In this document: positions 37,045 through 48,699 of the stretch, in pieces | How the letters are laid out: each line of letters opens with the position of its first letter | Numbering within the stretch: position 1 is the first letter of the stretch | Assembly (NCBI GenBank): GCA_023853785.1 | Contig: JAJIRX010000852.1 | Location: 151,957-215,956 of the forward strand | Origin: Psilocybe azurescens | Lineage: Eukaryota > Basidiomycota > Agaricomycetes > Agaricales > Agrocybaceae | Reading direction: 5' to 3' | DNA: 64,000 nt | Notes under the pieces: model-generated | The model's input: the letters and a program-made list of their open reading frames with translations, nothing else | Database searches by the model: none | What the model was told of the DNA's origin: nothing | Position numbers and translations under genes: made by a program

Positions 37045-39525
37045 ATGAATCGACCAGGTAAGTAGAAGGCGTACTCTGGAATATCTTCTTGCCAGGTCTT
37101 CTTACCAGCTCGATCTTTTAGGTCAACCACAGCAAAGAGCGCCGAATCTTACAGCTAATCCTGCACTTTCAAGTCAGTTTCGTCAAGCGTATCCGGCGTA
37201 CGCTATGCCACCGCGCAATATCCTGCAAGCTGGCTCAGCCTACGTTCCTAGCATTCAACCGAACACCCATCGAACGACAACCCAGCAAACTCAAGTGCAG
37301 ACCCTCACTTCTCAACCAAGCCAGGGATTTAACCCTCCGAGGGGACAAAGCAGTTATACATTCGGACCTGGAGTGCTAGGACAACACCAACCATCATCGG
37401 TCTTGCAGCAACAGCAGCAGCAGCAGCCACCTCCACCGTCACAACAACAACAGCAGCAGCAGCAGCAGCCACCTCAGACAAATGGATCGCAGAGTACACT
37501 GTCTTCTCTAATTGCACAGACCTCTGGCATGGGCGCGACTCCGGCGGTATCATCAGCGGCAGAAGTTAGTCTGGATCCGAACGACTTTCCGGCCCTTGGC
37601 TCGACACCCACAAATACATCCAGCGCTAATAACAATGGCACAGGTCAGCCAACGACAACAAGTTATGCGACCCAAGCAGGCACAGGGATGTTATTAGGAG
37701 GTACAGGGGCAGGCAACGCCGCTGGCAGTTCTCTGACTGGCGCGCAGACGCGAGATTTTACCCCGGACGACTTTCCAGCCCTTGGAGGTCAGGCGCCAAC
37801 AAGCCAACAGGCTCGTGATTCGTTGCAAAATCAACTATCTGGACAGGAAACTCTGTCTCACCCGCCAGGCCTCAACGGGTTCCCTCCGTCAGAACAACAG
37901 CAACAACTTCGCCAAAACATGATTGGAACCTTGAGTACCAGCTTACAGCAAGGTACACCAGGGATGCTGAACTTGGGACCTACACAGACACGGAATATAC
38001 ACCCTGGGTTCCAACAAGGACAGTCAGAAGCGGAGAAACAACAGCAAAGGGTGGGTTCTGTTTTTCGATTTGAAATGAACGTTCTTCTCGCCATGGACAT
38101 TCCTCTGTTTATCTTGTGGTCTTTTTGAATCACCTTTGTTTCTTATTTGAAGAACGAAGGCTAACTGTATCTGTCCATAGAATAACTATTCTTTGAAGTT
38201 GAATCAAGCATCACACGCAGCATGGGGCTCTCCAAATGTCAATCCAAATACTCAATCACAGCCATCTGGTGCTGTTGCTGGCGTAAGTTCCGCTTCTGAC
38301 TGCAAAAGGAGATAATAAACTCACGTCCGTTTCATTATAGTCAAATGGTATGCATTCTGCCAAAATAAAGTCTCCATATTTATGAATTATTCCGAACTTT
38401 TTATCTCTCAGGCACTTTTTCACAAAATCAGACAACACATGCGCCCGGTGCCATTGCAAACCCAACTGCTCCTCCAGCAAGTGGGCCACCGCCATTCTCA
38501 TCTAATGGCCTAAGTAATGTCGATTCACATCCGAACACAAGCATACCAAACCCCAATGGAAGCTCGAATCCCATACCTACGACAAGCGCTACCGTAAATC
38601 CAGCACCATTACAAACGAACACGACGTCACATCTACAACATCCACAGACACCAGCACAACAAGTATTGATTAGCGCAGCCGATCGTTGGGGCCTACTGTC
38701 CTTGATCGCGATGATGAGGAACGCCAATGCTGATGCGGACCATGGTCTGAGCAGTATAGGGACGGATTTGGGAACGATGGGGTTGGATATGGAATTCCCT
38801 GGGTGAGTTGTGTTCCGTTGCATAAGTAAATTCATCTAAAACACACGACCAGTAATCTTTATTCGACATTCATTACGCCGTGGGCAGACCAATCAGCAGC
38901 CCGAACGGTAGAGCCGGACTTCCATCTTCCTGCATGCTATCTTAGCGTGCAAGCACCTCCTCCTGGCCCGGCGAAGGCTGTCATGTTTAGTGATGAAACC
39001 CTCTTTTTCATGTTCTATTCAAGTCCGAGGGATGCGCTCCAGGAAGTCGCAGCCCAAGAACTGTACGTGTCTTATTTTGTCTTAATGCAGAGTGCATCGT
39101 TTTTGTAGGGGATTCCGTCCCTCGGCTCTTTCACACTCTTCCATGTGTTCTAATGAATGAATGATTGCTTAATATGTTATAGGTGGAATCGAAATTGGAG
39201 ATATCACAAAGATCTCCGGCTGTGGATAACCAAAGAGAGTGGCACTTCACCTTCTCAGAAAGTGCAAGGCGGCGGGGGCGAACGAGGCTCATATACATAC
39301 TGGGATCCGGAAAATTGGGTGAAAGAGCGCAAGGAAATGATGGTACTATATTCAGATCTGGAGGAGAAGGCTGTTCCTGCTTTCCTCCCAAATGCTGCTG
39401 GATTGGTCCTCCAAACGACAGGCCAATCTCAGGCCCCAGGGTCTCAGCAGCCTGTGCAGATGGCTGCTCAACCTCAGCTGCCTTCAAGGGGCCCTGCCTT
39501 CCAGATGGGTATGGCGGGATTGTGA
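37045..39525 (+). CDS. NOT2: CCR4-NOT complex subunit NOT2 (CDC36)
   Basis: NOT2 is a core subunit of the CCR4-NOT deadenylase that controls mRNA decay and transcription. ATG 37045 gives MNRPG, then after an intron a long Gln/Asn/Ser-rich region with two poly-Q tracts (37404-37470) and two DPNDFPALG/PDDFPALG motifs. The C-terminal NOT2/3/5 box reads DFHLPACYLSVQAPPPGPAK, FSDETLFFMFYSSPRDALQE, AAQELWNRNWRYHKDLRLWI, ERGSYTYWDPENWVKERKEM, and ends in a glutamine-rich tail with stop at 39525. Introns are short GT-AG. One internal exon is only 7 bases (38341-38347). The frame is intact throughout, so this gene is a good internal control against the slips seen elsewhere. Confident. Confidence 0.92.
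37404..37470 (+). repeat. CAG/CAA repeats coding for poly-glutamine in NOT2
   Basis: Two runs of glutamine codons separated by a proline-rich spacer. CAG and CAA are mixed, which limits slippage. Poly-Q is common in this region of NOT2 proteins. Confidence 0.8.
38341..38347 (+). other. NOT2: 7-base micro-exon in NOT2
   Basis: TCAAATG lies between acceptor CATTATAG and donor GTATGC. Joining GCTGGC + TCAAATG + GCACTTTT reads AGSNGTF in frame. Skipping it puts the downstream exon out of frame, so it must be included or the intron structure differs. Confidence 0.65.
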
Positions 39526-40191
39526 TAAATCTTTTGTCTTCAACTTTTTCAATCCAGCCTATTTACCAGTTTACCTACCTTCTTTGTCTTTCGTGTCCCC
39601 CTCTGTGATCTGCAGACCGCTTCGTGAACCTTGTACTATTGTACCTTACCCAGCTGCTCTGGCGTCCATTACCCACTTTTTGAGTCGATTTGACTCTTCT
39701 TTCGTACGAACTCTTTCCTTTTTATGATTACGGTGAGATCTACACGTTCCGACTCCCAAGTTGATCATGAAACACAAAATAAGATTTCCAGTGGCGCCGG
39801 TTCGGTTCTCATTTCTCGTTCTTTACCTTGTTAGTTTGAATTGCTGGCATATCTGGATGCGTCGATTGAATGCGACATGAAATTGAAATCTTGCGCCTTG
39901 TTGCATTTGGGAGAGGGTGTTGGCACTCCGCGCATACTGTCGAGCCTGACTACTGGGTTCTCTCGCTGATGATCGACTCCTTCGTGTTCTCTTCTCAGAC
40001 AAGCAGCAAGCTGTCTGCAGCCTTCGTATATTCTCAACGCGATACCCACTCTCAAATCTCGGAATCATTATGGCCGAGCCATTGTATAAAAACCACCACG
40101 AAATCTTCACCTGAGGACTAGTGTATTGTAAAATCCGCAACCCCCCTGGATTGAACCCGGCTGAATTCGAAATAGCAGATATCTCCCAACT
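39526..40191. other. intergenic region, 39.5-40.2 kb
   Basis: 3' UTR of NOT2 and promoter of the geranylgeranyltransferase gene. No gene; overlapping frames at 39823-40248 have no domain. Confidence 0.5.
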
Positions 40192-41832
40192 ATGACCGAC
40201 CAGATTGCTCAACTTCCTCGTCTTTCGCGCGTCGCGCACGCAGCGCACTGCAAGCGATGTCTATCCGGTGCGCTATTGTTGCTATTCGATTTGTATTCTT
40301 TTTCGATGAATTGATTTTTTCTTCTTGGACTCCCCTTTTCTCAGGGCTGCCGGCCTCTCAGACCGACGTCGATGCATCAAGGCGATTAATCGTTTGTTAA
40401 TAGTGTTTCTTCGAACATTACGTCTTACTGTTGGTTCTTTGTCCAACAACAGATTGGCACTTGCTTTCTATTGTATAGGATCTCTAGATTTGCTTGGAGT
40501 GCTCGATGAACATATACCAGGCTCTGATCGCGATGAGTGGAGGGCATGGCTTTGGGAACAGCAGACGAGTGGGTCGTCATTGTGGAATCTGTTTGCAGAT
40601 TAGAGTCGTAATACTCTTGCTCTAGGAGGGAAATATGGTTCGGGCTTCAGACCCAGTCCATTCATGACAGGAGAGCGCCAGTCTAACAACGATCTGCCCG
40701 TATGTGCTCACTCTTTATCATGTTAATACGGATCTGACCTTTCCCTTCCAGGCGGACTATACAGATTACGACACGCCGCATATTATCATGACATATACTG
40801 CCTTGCTTTCACTCGCAATTCTTCGGGACGATTTCTCAAGATTAGATCGGCCAGGACTTCTAAAGTTTCTCCGTGCTTGTCAACGGAGCGACGGAAGGTA
40901 CGCCCCAATAAATTTGGCTACTTACGATACCACTCACACATCAGTCACTTTAGCTTCTCGACCGTACCAGGAAGTAACGAATCCGATTTGCGCACTCTAT
41001 ACTGTGCCTTTGCTATCAGCAGCATGCTTAATGACTGGTCCGGAGTGGACGTTCCCCGTGCAGTTTCTTTCATTGCAACATGTAGAGTAAAGTGCCCACT
41101 CCTTCTTGAGCCACGTTCATGTATTGACTTTAATTACAGACGTATGAAGGTGGCTATGGCCAATCGCCCTTTGCGAAGCCCAAGGTCCGACATTTGTTGA
41201 CCTCCTTTCTTGTACATTGGCTAACAGTAATCATTAAAGGGGGACGACATATATAGCAGTCGCTTCACTGTCTTTAGCTTCGGCAGGGGCTGGCCGTGTT
41301 GACTACACCATGACACCCTCTGAACGCCAGGTCACTATTGGCTGGCTGCTGCGCAACCAGGACAGTTCTGGTGGATTCTGCGGTCGGACCGGGAAGGACG
41401 CAGACGCTTGCTATTGCTTCTGGTGTGGTGCCGCACTACAGGTTGGATCGACACCCTTTTCGATGAAGATTAGAGATGCTAATAGAATTATGATCCTAGA
41501 TATTGGGGTGCTGGGGAGCTAGTTGATTCTGACAAGCTTGCCGCGTTCCTTGCGCGTTGTCAGTTCAAATATGGCGGTATATCTAAGGCACCCGGCGAAA
41601 ATCCCGGTGAGAACCCTACTTTCATATATCTATCCTTTCTAATGACATATGCTGTCTAGACCCATATCACACATACCTTTCATTGGCGGCCTTATCCATG
41701 TACACCCCATCTATACACAAGGCTGGCGACAACATGGAGTCATGGAAATTTAAGCCTCTGGATCCCTTACTTAACGCAAGGGAAGATACGGCATCATGGA
41801 TTAGAGAACATGTACCGGCGAAATTGGCGTAG
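40192..41832 (+). CDS. protein geranylgeranyltransferase type I, beta subunit (CDC43-like)
   Basis: Attaches geranylgeranyl to CaaX proteins such as Rho GTPases, with the shared alpha subunit. ATG 40192. The prenyltransferase repeats read LALAFYCIGSLDLLGVLDEH, GKYGSGFRPSPFMTGE, YDTPHIIMTYTALLSLAILR, LRTLYCAFAISSMLNDWSG, TYEGGYGQSPFAKPK, TYIAVASLSLASAGAG, RNQDSSGGFCGRTGKDADAC, YCFWCGAALQ, FKYGGISKAPGENPDPYHTY. Zinc ligands Asp and Cys sit in DACYCFW and His in DPYHTY. GGYGQ with no farnesyltransferase-type tail supports type I. Oddities: the intron after DASR seems to start with GC (GCGATT) or to carry a small error; extra or missing G at 41239-41243 and at GGGG 41505-41508 shift the frame. 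The stop is at 41832. Confidence 0.85.
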
Positions 41833-43244
41833 TTCTATACACTATTGAACCATTTGCAGGACACTTAATCGTATTTTAGAGTCTCGGATATGAGATAGCA
41901 CACGCACTATATCGTTTCTTCGGCTGTTTGTGTAATATTCTTGTTTGTCTGATTGAGTCTGTATCCAGCCCACTTAAGTTAGCATATGTCCCGCGTGATG
42001 TATTATGAGTACGAGGAGCCGGGAGAGGTATCTCTCTTGATATGGATTAAGACGGTGTCGAGCCAGCCATCACAAGAATGAAGGATAAGCCTCAGTAACC
42101 ATGATAATTTAGCAGCTGTTACAATCGAAAGCAAGACTAAATGATCAAACAAAGAAGTATGTGTGAATGTGGCCAATTCTTCCGACATTTTCCCTCATGT
42201 CTTCGATGCGGGCCCAGATCGACAGTCAGTTGTTTTTATTCACCACTGCCGTTGGCTGGCGCTGGATATTACTCTCTGTGCGATTGAGTAGAAGTTACTT
42301 GTACTAGTGATGTTCCTCATTAGACTGTCTTAAATTGTCCAATGTCAGCGAGGCAATCTGAAGGTAAACACGCAGATCCTACCAAAAGCTTTTCTAGCAG
42401 AGTGATTTCCTGTGAATGCACGATCGCCTCTTGGCCAGAATCTAGGAAGTTCAAAAGGTGGAGCTTTCATAACTGCCCAAATAGTTCATGAACGAGGGAT
42501 CGGACCATTCAATGTATGTAACACATCAATAAAACGTAGGAGGAGCTAGATATCTGCGATTCAGTCAACTGATTTAATAGTCGTAGACTGATTGAGACAT
42601 CCTTACCGTATAGGCAAAGAACGAAAGTATTGTCGAAGCCGCATTCTGTAGCCTTAGAATTGGTCCATAAAGCATCGACTGCGCTAGGCTAAGGCCTCTA
42701 GAAGTCAATTGAATGGTTTAACTTGTATTCGAGCGTTAAATGACTGAACTGTCTTGATAAGATTGAAGATGTCATTCCGGCCAGATTTCCGCTGTGGGAG
42801 ATGCATGAACCAAATAGCAATGTAGTCTGGTTAATACGGTGTAGATATGAGTATCCAGAATGCCTGGCCAGCTATGGTGGCATGGAAGAGACGCAAATCG
42901 ATATCCAGAAGACATCTAAGCCAAGAACAATGCCAGTTCGCCAGTGACTAGTATTTGAAATGCTCAGTGGGGCTATCAAGGGACATTTAACTCAAAGGCC
43001 GTTGGCTTCAAGTTGAATGGTGGAAACCTTGATAAATGGCGAATTAGATAGTGGAATATTTGAGTTACGAACCCAGTGTCATTATGGGCAAAGTTGAAAC
43101 ATTTGTGGCCAGCCACCACAGGTCACAAGACGTGGGAATCCGGCGGCAGCGCAGCTCAGCAGCCACGGTCTACGGGCAGGTTAAACCGCCAGTACTCACG
43201 GCTACCACCCAGGCCACGTCTAGGGTCTTTACTTGACCTTAACC
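41833..43244. other. intergenic region, 41.8-43.2 kb
   Basis: 1.4 kb between two plus-strand genes. No frame over 65 codons with a domain, and no repeat or RNA recognised. The last 150 bases should contain the promoter of the LEA2-like gene. Confidence 0.45.
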
Positions 43245-44617
43245 ATGGATTCTGATAGGAAATCGACTGTATCATCGTTCTATGGTGGAAGGAAAACATC
43301 CGTCGATGTTCTCAACCAAGATTATCCTCCTCAGCCAAGAGTAGGCGCAAAGGGACGCGATGATGCATCCTCATTTTTCAATCCAGATAGGAGCTCTATG
43401 GATCATCTCAACACAAGATCGTCTGCAGGTTACAACAGAAGCTCATTCATCCCTGGAGGAAGGGAAGAGCCCATAAAAGGCGGCAGAGATGAAGAACATG
43501 ACTCCCAAAGAGACGATGCATGGGATGTTTATGCCGATTTCAACAACGCAGGCCCTCGTTATAGCTCTGCTTTCGGTGTTGGTCAAAATGAAACAGCGTA
43601 TGTCTATGTGTTCCTAGTTCTTATCTGACTTTCTTATGAAAAATATTGCACCCAGCTATGCTCAAATACCGCCAATGCCATCTCCAATGCTCAAAGATGA
43701 ACCTTTAGATGGTAGTAAAGTGGAAATGGTCACTGTTCCTGCGCTAGGTGCCGAGTGGGGAAAGATGAATTGTATCAAGTCTCCAAGGCAGGAAAACGTC
43801 AAAGGAAGAAAGAATCAAGGGCCCAATTTTGGAAGGCTTGGAATCGTGGAGAACGAGGGCTTTGTGGTCGATACTTCACTCGAAAAGTGCTTGTATGGTT
43901 TTTGTTTGGACTATGTGTAGCGTAAGTCCCTTTTGATTTCTTTCAGTGAGCAGTATTGACTTTCTCCGTCTTCAATAGAGTTGCGATTGTTATTGCACTT
44001 ACCCTTCCTCGGGTCCCAAGCTTTGCCTTCGATACCTCTGATCCCTTGCAAAAGGCCACTGGATCATGGGCAACAGCCGTTCCTACCATTTTTGCGCCTA
44101 CTGTCGCCAACTTCTCATTCCCCGCCTTCGCATCCCTGCAGGTCGACACTAACAGCAACTTTTTACCGGTCAGGTTCTCACACATGCGTGCAAAGGTTTT
44201 CGACCTTGATACCAATCGCCAAGTTGGCACGGGCGACTACTCTCATTTAACACTTCCGGCCAAATCGTTCCCACAAATATTACTCCCGCTGAATTTCACT
44301 TATTTGGCGGCCAATTCTAGTGACCAAACATGTAAGCCTTTTCAGATCCCTTCTTATCAATAAATTGATGTGTTTTAGTCACAAACTGGTATGGCGCGTG
44401 CAAAAACAGAGGCCTCTATTCGGATGGAAAACGACCATGTGAGGATCCTACATTTCACTTTTCATTCTCTTCTGAACTTACCTTCTCTTGGACAATAGCT
44501 TTGAAATTCCGTTTAGTGTTAGAAATGAATATCAAGGGCCTTCCTTCCAGCCATGGCGCCTCAACGCAAGTGTCAGATGCAGATTGTCCAATCGAACTTG
44601 CCTTGAATGCTGGTTGA
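43245..44617 (+). CDS. LEA2-like single-pass membrane protein of fungi
   Basis: ATG 43245 (MDSDRKSTVSSFYGGRKTS) opens a polar cytosolic region of about 200 residues, including YAQIPPMPSPM and FWKAWNRGERGLCGRYF, then one membrane helix VLVWFLFGLCVAVAIVIALT and an exterior LEA14/WHy-like beta domain: LPRVPSFAFDTSDP, WATAVPTIFAPTVANFSFP, SLQVDTNSNFLPVRFSHMRA, VFDLDTNRQVGTG, LTLPAKSFPQILLPLNFTY, and a terminal LKFRLVLEMNIKGLPSSHGA ... CPIELALNAG. This two-part layout is shared by many uncharacterised fungal proteins; role unknown. One base seems missing in AAA 43761-43763: reading across gives EWGKDELYQVSKAGKRQRKK and joins the helix region in frame. The frame-1 alternative runs into a stop before the helix. 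Five exons with short introns. Confidence 0.75.
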
Positions 44618-44949
44618 TTGGCGGCCTTCCCCTTCCTCTTCCTCCCCGCCTCCTCTTCCTTCTCGCTCGGTGCTTAAATTTTTTGGAACACTTGGCTATG
44701 CACACGGACCTTCATATTACCATCCCACAATCCCACAATCTTTAATCCTACACATTCGCACCATTCATATGCCCTTTCATCTCCTTAGTTCGTGGAACAG
44801 TATAGCCTAATAATTTTGTGGAAAGGACTCTGTTTTTATTATATTTCAAATCTAGCATTGATTCGCTCTTTTTGTTTCTGGATTGTACCTACGTATGTAG
44901 TTGATACTGATAAAAAAATTATTCTCTCAATTCAGGATCACTCTATCAA
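44618..44949. other. intergenic region, 44.6-44.9 kb
   Basis: Short spacer between the LEA2-like gene and the tetraspanin gene, both plus strand. T- and C-rich; no gene seen. Confidence 0.5.
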
Positions 44950-46632
44950 ATGTTGATATGGCAATCCAGTCAACCTCCAGCCTCGATCACAAAAAGTCAA
45001 GTACTTCAAGGGCGGCGGACCCAAGATTTCTACTCAGTCTCCTTGATTGGCATCCAAGATATGCACCACCGTACGCCTTCTTCATTCACTCGAAAAGTGG
45101 GTTCCAACGTACGAAGACGCTCGGGCGGTGCAACATCTTATAAGAACCGTGCCGATCGTTCGCCTACCGAAGAAGACGATTCATTTCCCAGCATACACTC
45201 ACAACCGACAGTAACATTTATGTCGCGAGGCGATCCTTCAGCTCGCTCAAACGCAGGCCTCGATATATCGCCCGCCCGGTCTCAAAGGAACATGCCTCCC
45301 GCCCTCCCTCAGTTCGAAGGTAAAGGAATTTTTCGCATGTTGGTTTTTACTGAATTCAGTAGATCAAGGCTATCATGTATTCACCAGCCTGTGTACGTCG
45401 GACGAAGCTAGCGCCAGTGAATACAGTGGCAACTCTCGTTTCATCAACGACGAGGTGGCTTCAGCTTCCGGTGGCAATACACTAGAGGGGATCAATATTG
45501 CACCATCGGATACATCTCCTTCCGAGGATCCTTCAGCATGCATCTCCAGCGTGGAATCCCGGCCTACCCATAGCTCAGAATCTCCCGGCAGTAACCTGAA
45601 GATGACATCAACTATTGATCTAGGCCATTCTGGTTTGATTCCATCTGTAGGAACGACGAACAAGTTCACGAACAAGTGGCCAAAACCGAGAACTTTGAAG
45701 TACTTCGAAGTGCTGCCTGAAGGTTCCAAAGGTGCTTTCATCGGAGGTATGGGCCTCATCCACACTGGAACACCGGCTCTCGAAAAGGACAGGGACCTAG
45801 TCCAAACAATCATGCCGCCAAGTGGCCTATTTTCAAGTGGTGTCTCTTTATCTCCATTGTGTCTGTTTTTGCATATGGGTTCATGGGGATGATAACAGCA
45901 CTTATGACTTGGTTTAATGGTCAGTATTATAAGCACTTTCTACACCCTAACAGTGTTGATTTTTCTCCTCTATGATCAGCATGGGACAACGCAGACGTCA
46001 TGGTTGTGGCAGACAACGATATTCTCATTCTTATCACTCTGTCTGCTTCCATACTCCTCTTGACCGCGCTCATTGGTACTGCTGGCATATTCTTGAATTC
46101 CCGCAGCATCCTCGCCATATATGCCCTTTTGTTGTGGCCAGCGTTTTTATCCCTCCTTGCAGTCGGCTATACCAGCTATAGACGTGCGAATCTCGCCCTC
46201 GACCGTAAACTGGACTACTCTTGGAGTCGCTTCTATACACCACTGGGAAGACGTATGATTCAAGATGCTCTCCAATGCTGTGGATACTTCAGCTCTATGC
46301 ACGAAGCCTCTCCGAGTAAAAGGTGCTATTTGCGGACGCCCTTGCCTGGATGTAAAGGAGGCCTGTTCAAATTTGAAAAGGGCAATCTCAAGACGATTTG
46401 GAGGGCGACATTTTCTCTGGTGTCTCTTCATCTGATCAACATAGTTGTCGCTCTGTTGTCTGCCAATCACGTCACCTATGTGTTCGGCAAACGCGTTATT
46501 CCGAAGCAATATCGCTTGAGCCCTAACGATGTAAAAGCAGAGGCGGAGAAGCTTCTTGGCCTTGCTTTTGTAGACGTTAGCTATCTCAGCGAAGGCGGCG
46601 AGGATAACGATCTGGACAAGTCGAGGGGTTAA
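44950..46632 (+). CDS. tetraspanin, basidiomycete TSP2-like
   Basis: A four-span membrane protein after a long polar N-terminal region (TSSLDHKKSS..., SPARSQRNMPPALPQFE, NKWPKPRTLKYFEVLPEGSK). The spans are WPIFKWCLFISIVSVFAYGF, DILILITLSASILLLTALIG, SILAIYALLLWPAFLSLLAV and ATFSLVSLHLINIVVALLSA. The large loop carries the tetraspanin CCG signature, ALQCCGYFSSMHEASPSKRC, with further cysteines at LPGCKGG. Fungal tetraspanins act in membrane organisation and hyphal or host-contact growth. The long cytosolic N-terminus matches TSP2 rather than PLS1 types. One base seems lost at CC 45818-45819: frame 1 reads MPPSGLFSSG and stops, whereas one more base gives MPPKWPIFKWC and the first span. The start is uncertain: ATG 44950 or 44968 in the neighbouring frame. 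Stop at 46632. Confidence 0.8.
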
Positions 46633-47146
46633 TGTTGTGAGATGCGACCAGAGAGGTATTATCATGTATAACTCATTACTCCCCCGTATGTGAAAATTCT
46701 CGTTGCATGTTTATTCTGGACCCTGGAACGAAAGCCTCAGTTTTTCGTAACGCATCGTTGTTACCACTAGGAAGCTCACCTCTCAAAGGAAACTGACATC
46801 CATGGAGTTGATAAATAATCTGAACGTTACAAACGGGGATACTACTGTATAATAAGTAGAAGGGCATGCTTGCGGTTTCTCTTAACTCTCTCCTAAATTT
46901 CTGACGCCTTGAGAGGTAAGCCGGTACAATTTGAGTCTCACAGAGACTCAATCGCATATTTCGTAAATTCTCCCTTCGGAATGCTGCTTGCCTAAGCATA
47001 ATCTTCAGGCTTTGAAGTTTACTTATGGCACATAAAGACTGGATGCGCCGAAATGGGGACCAAAATGTGGATGGCTGGAATCGAATTTACTCCTGCATTG
47101 ACCCAGTCTGTTGGCGTCAACTAATTGCACCTGGGCCATAATTTAC
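46633..47146. other. convergent 3' spacer, 46.6-47.1 kb
   Basis: 3' ends of the tetraspanin (+) and small membrane protein 2 (-). Minus-strand frame 46676-46999 has no domain. No gene. Confidence 0.5.
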
Positions 47147-47561
47147 TTATAACTTACCTTCACTTTTATCGGTCATACTTTCAGTCTTTTCTGTGTCATG
47201 ATCCGTGGATTGGTTGGTATCTCTGGCAAGGACCTTGTTGTTCTGGATTGGCTCAACTTCGTATATCGCATAGTCCGCTTCCTCCGGCAAACATGACGTT
47301 GGTACCGGAGATACGATTTTAAGAGCACGACATGATGTCCAACTGCGTGACCTCTGCCTGTTTCTGCGTCTAAGTATACAATGAAGACCTGCCACCGCCA
47401 ATACCAATGTGCAGAGCACGAAGACCGACACTAATTATAATAATGATCATCTATGTTGGTGCCAGAACTTAGTTAGAGAGCTCACCAACAAAGATAGTGT
47501 CGAGAACCGTATCTTGCAGAGATTCGGAGGAAGAATCTCTGTGGAAGATCGGTGCAGGCAT
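47147..47561 (-). CDS. small single-pass membrane protein 2 (unknown function)
   Basis: Exon 1 (47561-47486) encodes MPAPIFHRDSSSESLQDTVL and DTIFV; a 55-base intron GTGAGC..ATTAG in phase 1 leads to exon 2 (47430-47147). The protein has 119 residues: a short N-terminal part without a signal peptide, one membrane helix VVSVFVLCTLVLAVAGLHCI, a basic RRRNRQRSRSW stop and a polar acidic tail ending MTDKSEGKL. The helix would act as a signal anchor, with the tail in the cytosol by the positive-inside rule. No known family. The splice sites, exact phase and TATA box upstream argue that it is a real gene. Same two-exon layout as the genes at 10012 and 57466. Confidence 0.6.
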
Positions 47562-47619
47562 GATGGCTGAGAAGACGGGATGGAGGAGTACTCAAGTGTT
47601 GAATGCAATTGATTGAGTT

Positions 47620-47626
47620 CTTTATA
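47620..47626 (-). promoter_or_regulatory. TATA box of small membrane protein 2
   Basis: TATAAAG on the minus strand, 59 bases upstream of the ATG at 47561. Confidence 0.5.
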
Positions 47627-48512
47627 GAACTTGTGAGCGCCAAATTTTTAGGATTATGACCCCGAGTCCGATTATCTGCCTTGCGGAGGCCCTCTGCTCA
47701 CATCTGCTTCTCGTCGTTCTCAAATCAAGCCAAGTATAGGACAGATGTGCAACGGTGCAGTGACGTTTATTTTTATCGGAATACTGTAGGAATTTCCGAC
47801 ACCAGTCAGTCGGAATACTGCACTCTTTTTCCGCAATGAAGCAGCTTCCTTTTCTAATAAGGCAATACCTGCGCGTACATTTGAAGACAAGTTGATGGTA
47901 CAATAACGTAGATTTATTAGTAGGGCTGGTCGCAACTGAAGCCAGCAGTAGTAGCAAAGGTACTGAATACATGTGAGCCTTCCCTGAGTGAATTCTAATT
48001 GTAGAATCCACGTACAACAGGAACGATTCCGGGACTGCAGCGAGCTGGTGTGTATTGAAATGATGTACAGTCGCTGGCCGTCCACGATCATATCTCTGTC
48101 GAACTCCTATCTCCAAAGCGCCACCGTATAAGGTTTGCTTCAATGCAGTGGATTGCAATTGGTGGTGTGTACTTGGCAGCGTGGTTGCGATTATACAGAT
48201 ACAGAGCACATCGCCGCATATACACCATAGAGGAAGTAAAACATAAGAGCGTCTAGATAAGAGGTGTCGAGATGATGGGCGTTCTCATCAGAAGCTGTCG
48301 ATGTGTTGATGGGACGGATGTCATTAACACTTACCCAAGGCTATGTAGCATCTAAAATAAGTGCTCGCGTAGTTGTTTTTCACTGCACCTCAAGCTTTGC
48401 AAGCCGCTGAGTATCCGAGATACCGGTTGGATCAGTTGGTTGGATGATTCCAGGTACATCTTATAGAGGCAATTGGGAAATGTGACATCCATTCTCATAT
48501 CATGTTTCAATA
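47627..48512. other. intergenic region before the LINE, 47.6-48.5 kb
   Basis: A 195-codon minus-strand frame (47622-48209) covers the area, but it has no domain, has amino-acid use unlike its neighbours and overlaps a promoter. I treat it as chance. No other feature. Confidence 0.4.
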
Positions 48513-48524
48513 GAATCAGGCTTC
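48513..48524 (+). repeat. target-site duplication, 5' copy
   Basis: GAATCAGGCTTC, repeated exactly at 54866-54877 after the LINE poly-A. A 12-bp duplication is normal for target-primed reverse transcription. Confidence 0.85.
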
Positions 48525-48699
48525 GAACCGCTCCTTGATCCGTTACCACGACCATCGGCAAAGCTCCCACGCTCATAACAGGGCGAGGCGACTAGTCGAG
48601 GGAACGTATAACAGATAATAGTAGAGCCCTAAGCTCCCTCCTTACAATCTAATCTTAAAAAGAACTCTAAATCTACGCTACAATCTATATATTTTCAAT

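Noticed and set aside
36771..37130. 119-codon minus-strand frame
   Set aside because: Overlaps the NOT2 first exon and 5' UTR; cysteine-rich but matches nothing and has no splice partner.
47078..47140. tRNA-like sequence with TTCGATT
   Set aside because: The T-arm stem does not pair and no cloverleaf can be drawn.
47622..48209. 195-codon minus-strand open frame
   Set aside because: Long but with no domain, odd composition and overlap with the TATA region of the small membrane gene; likely chance.
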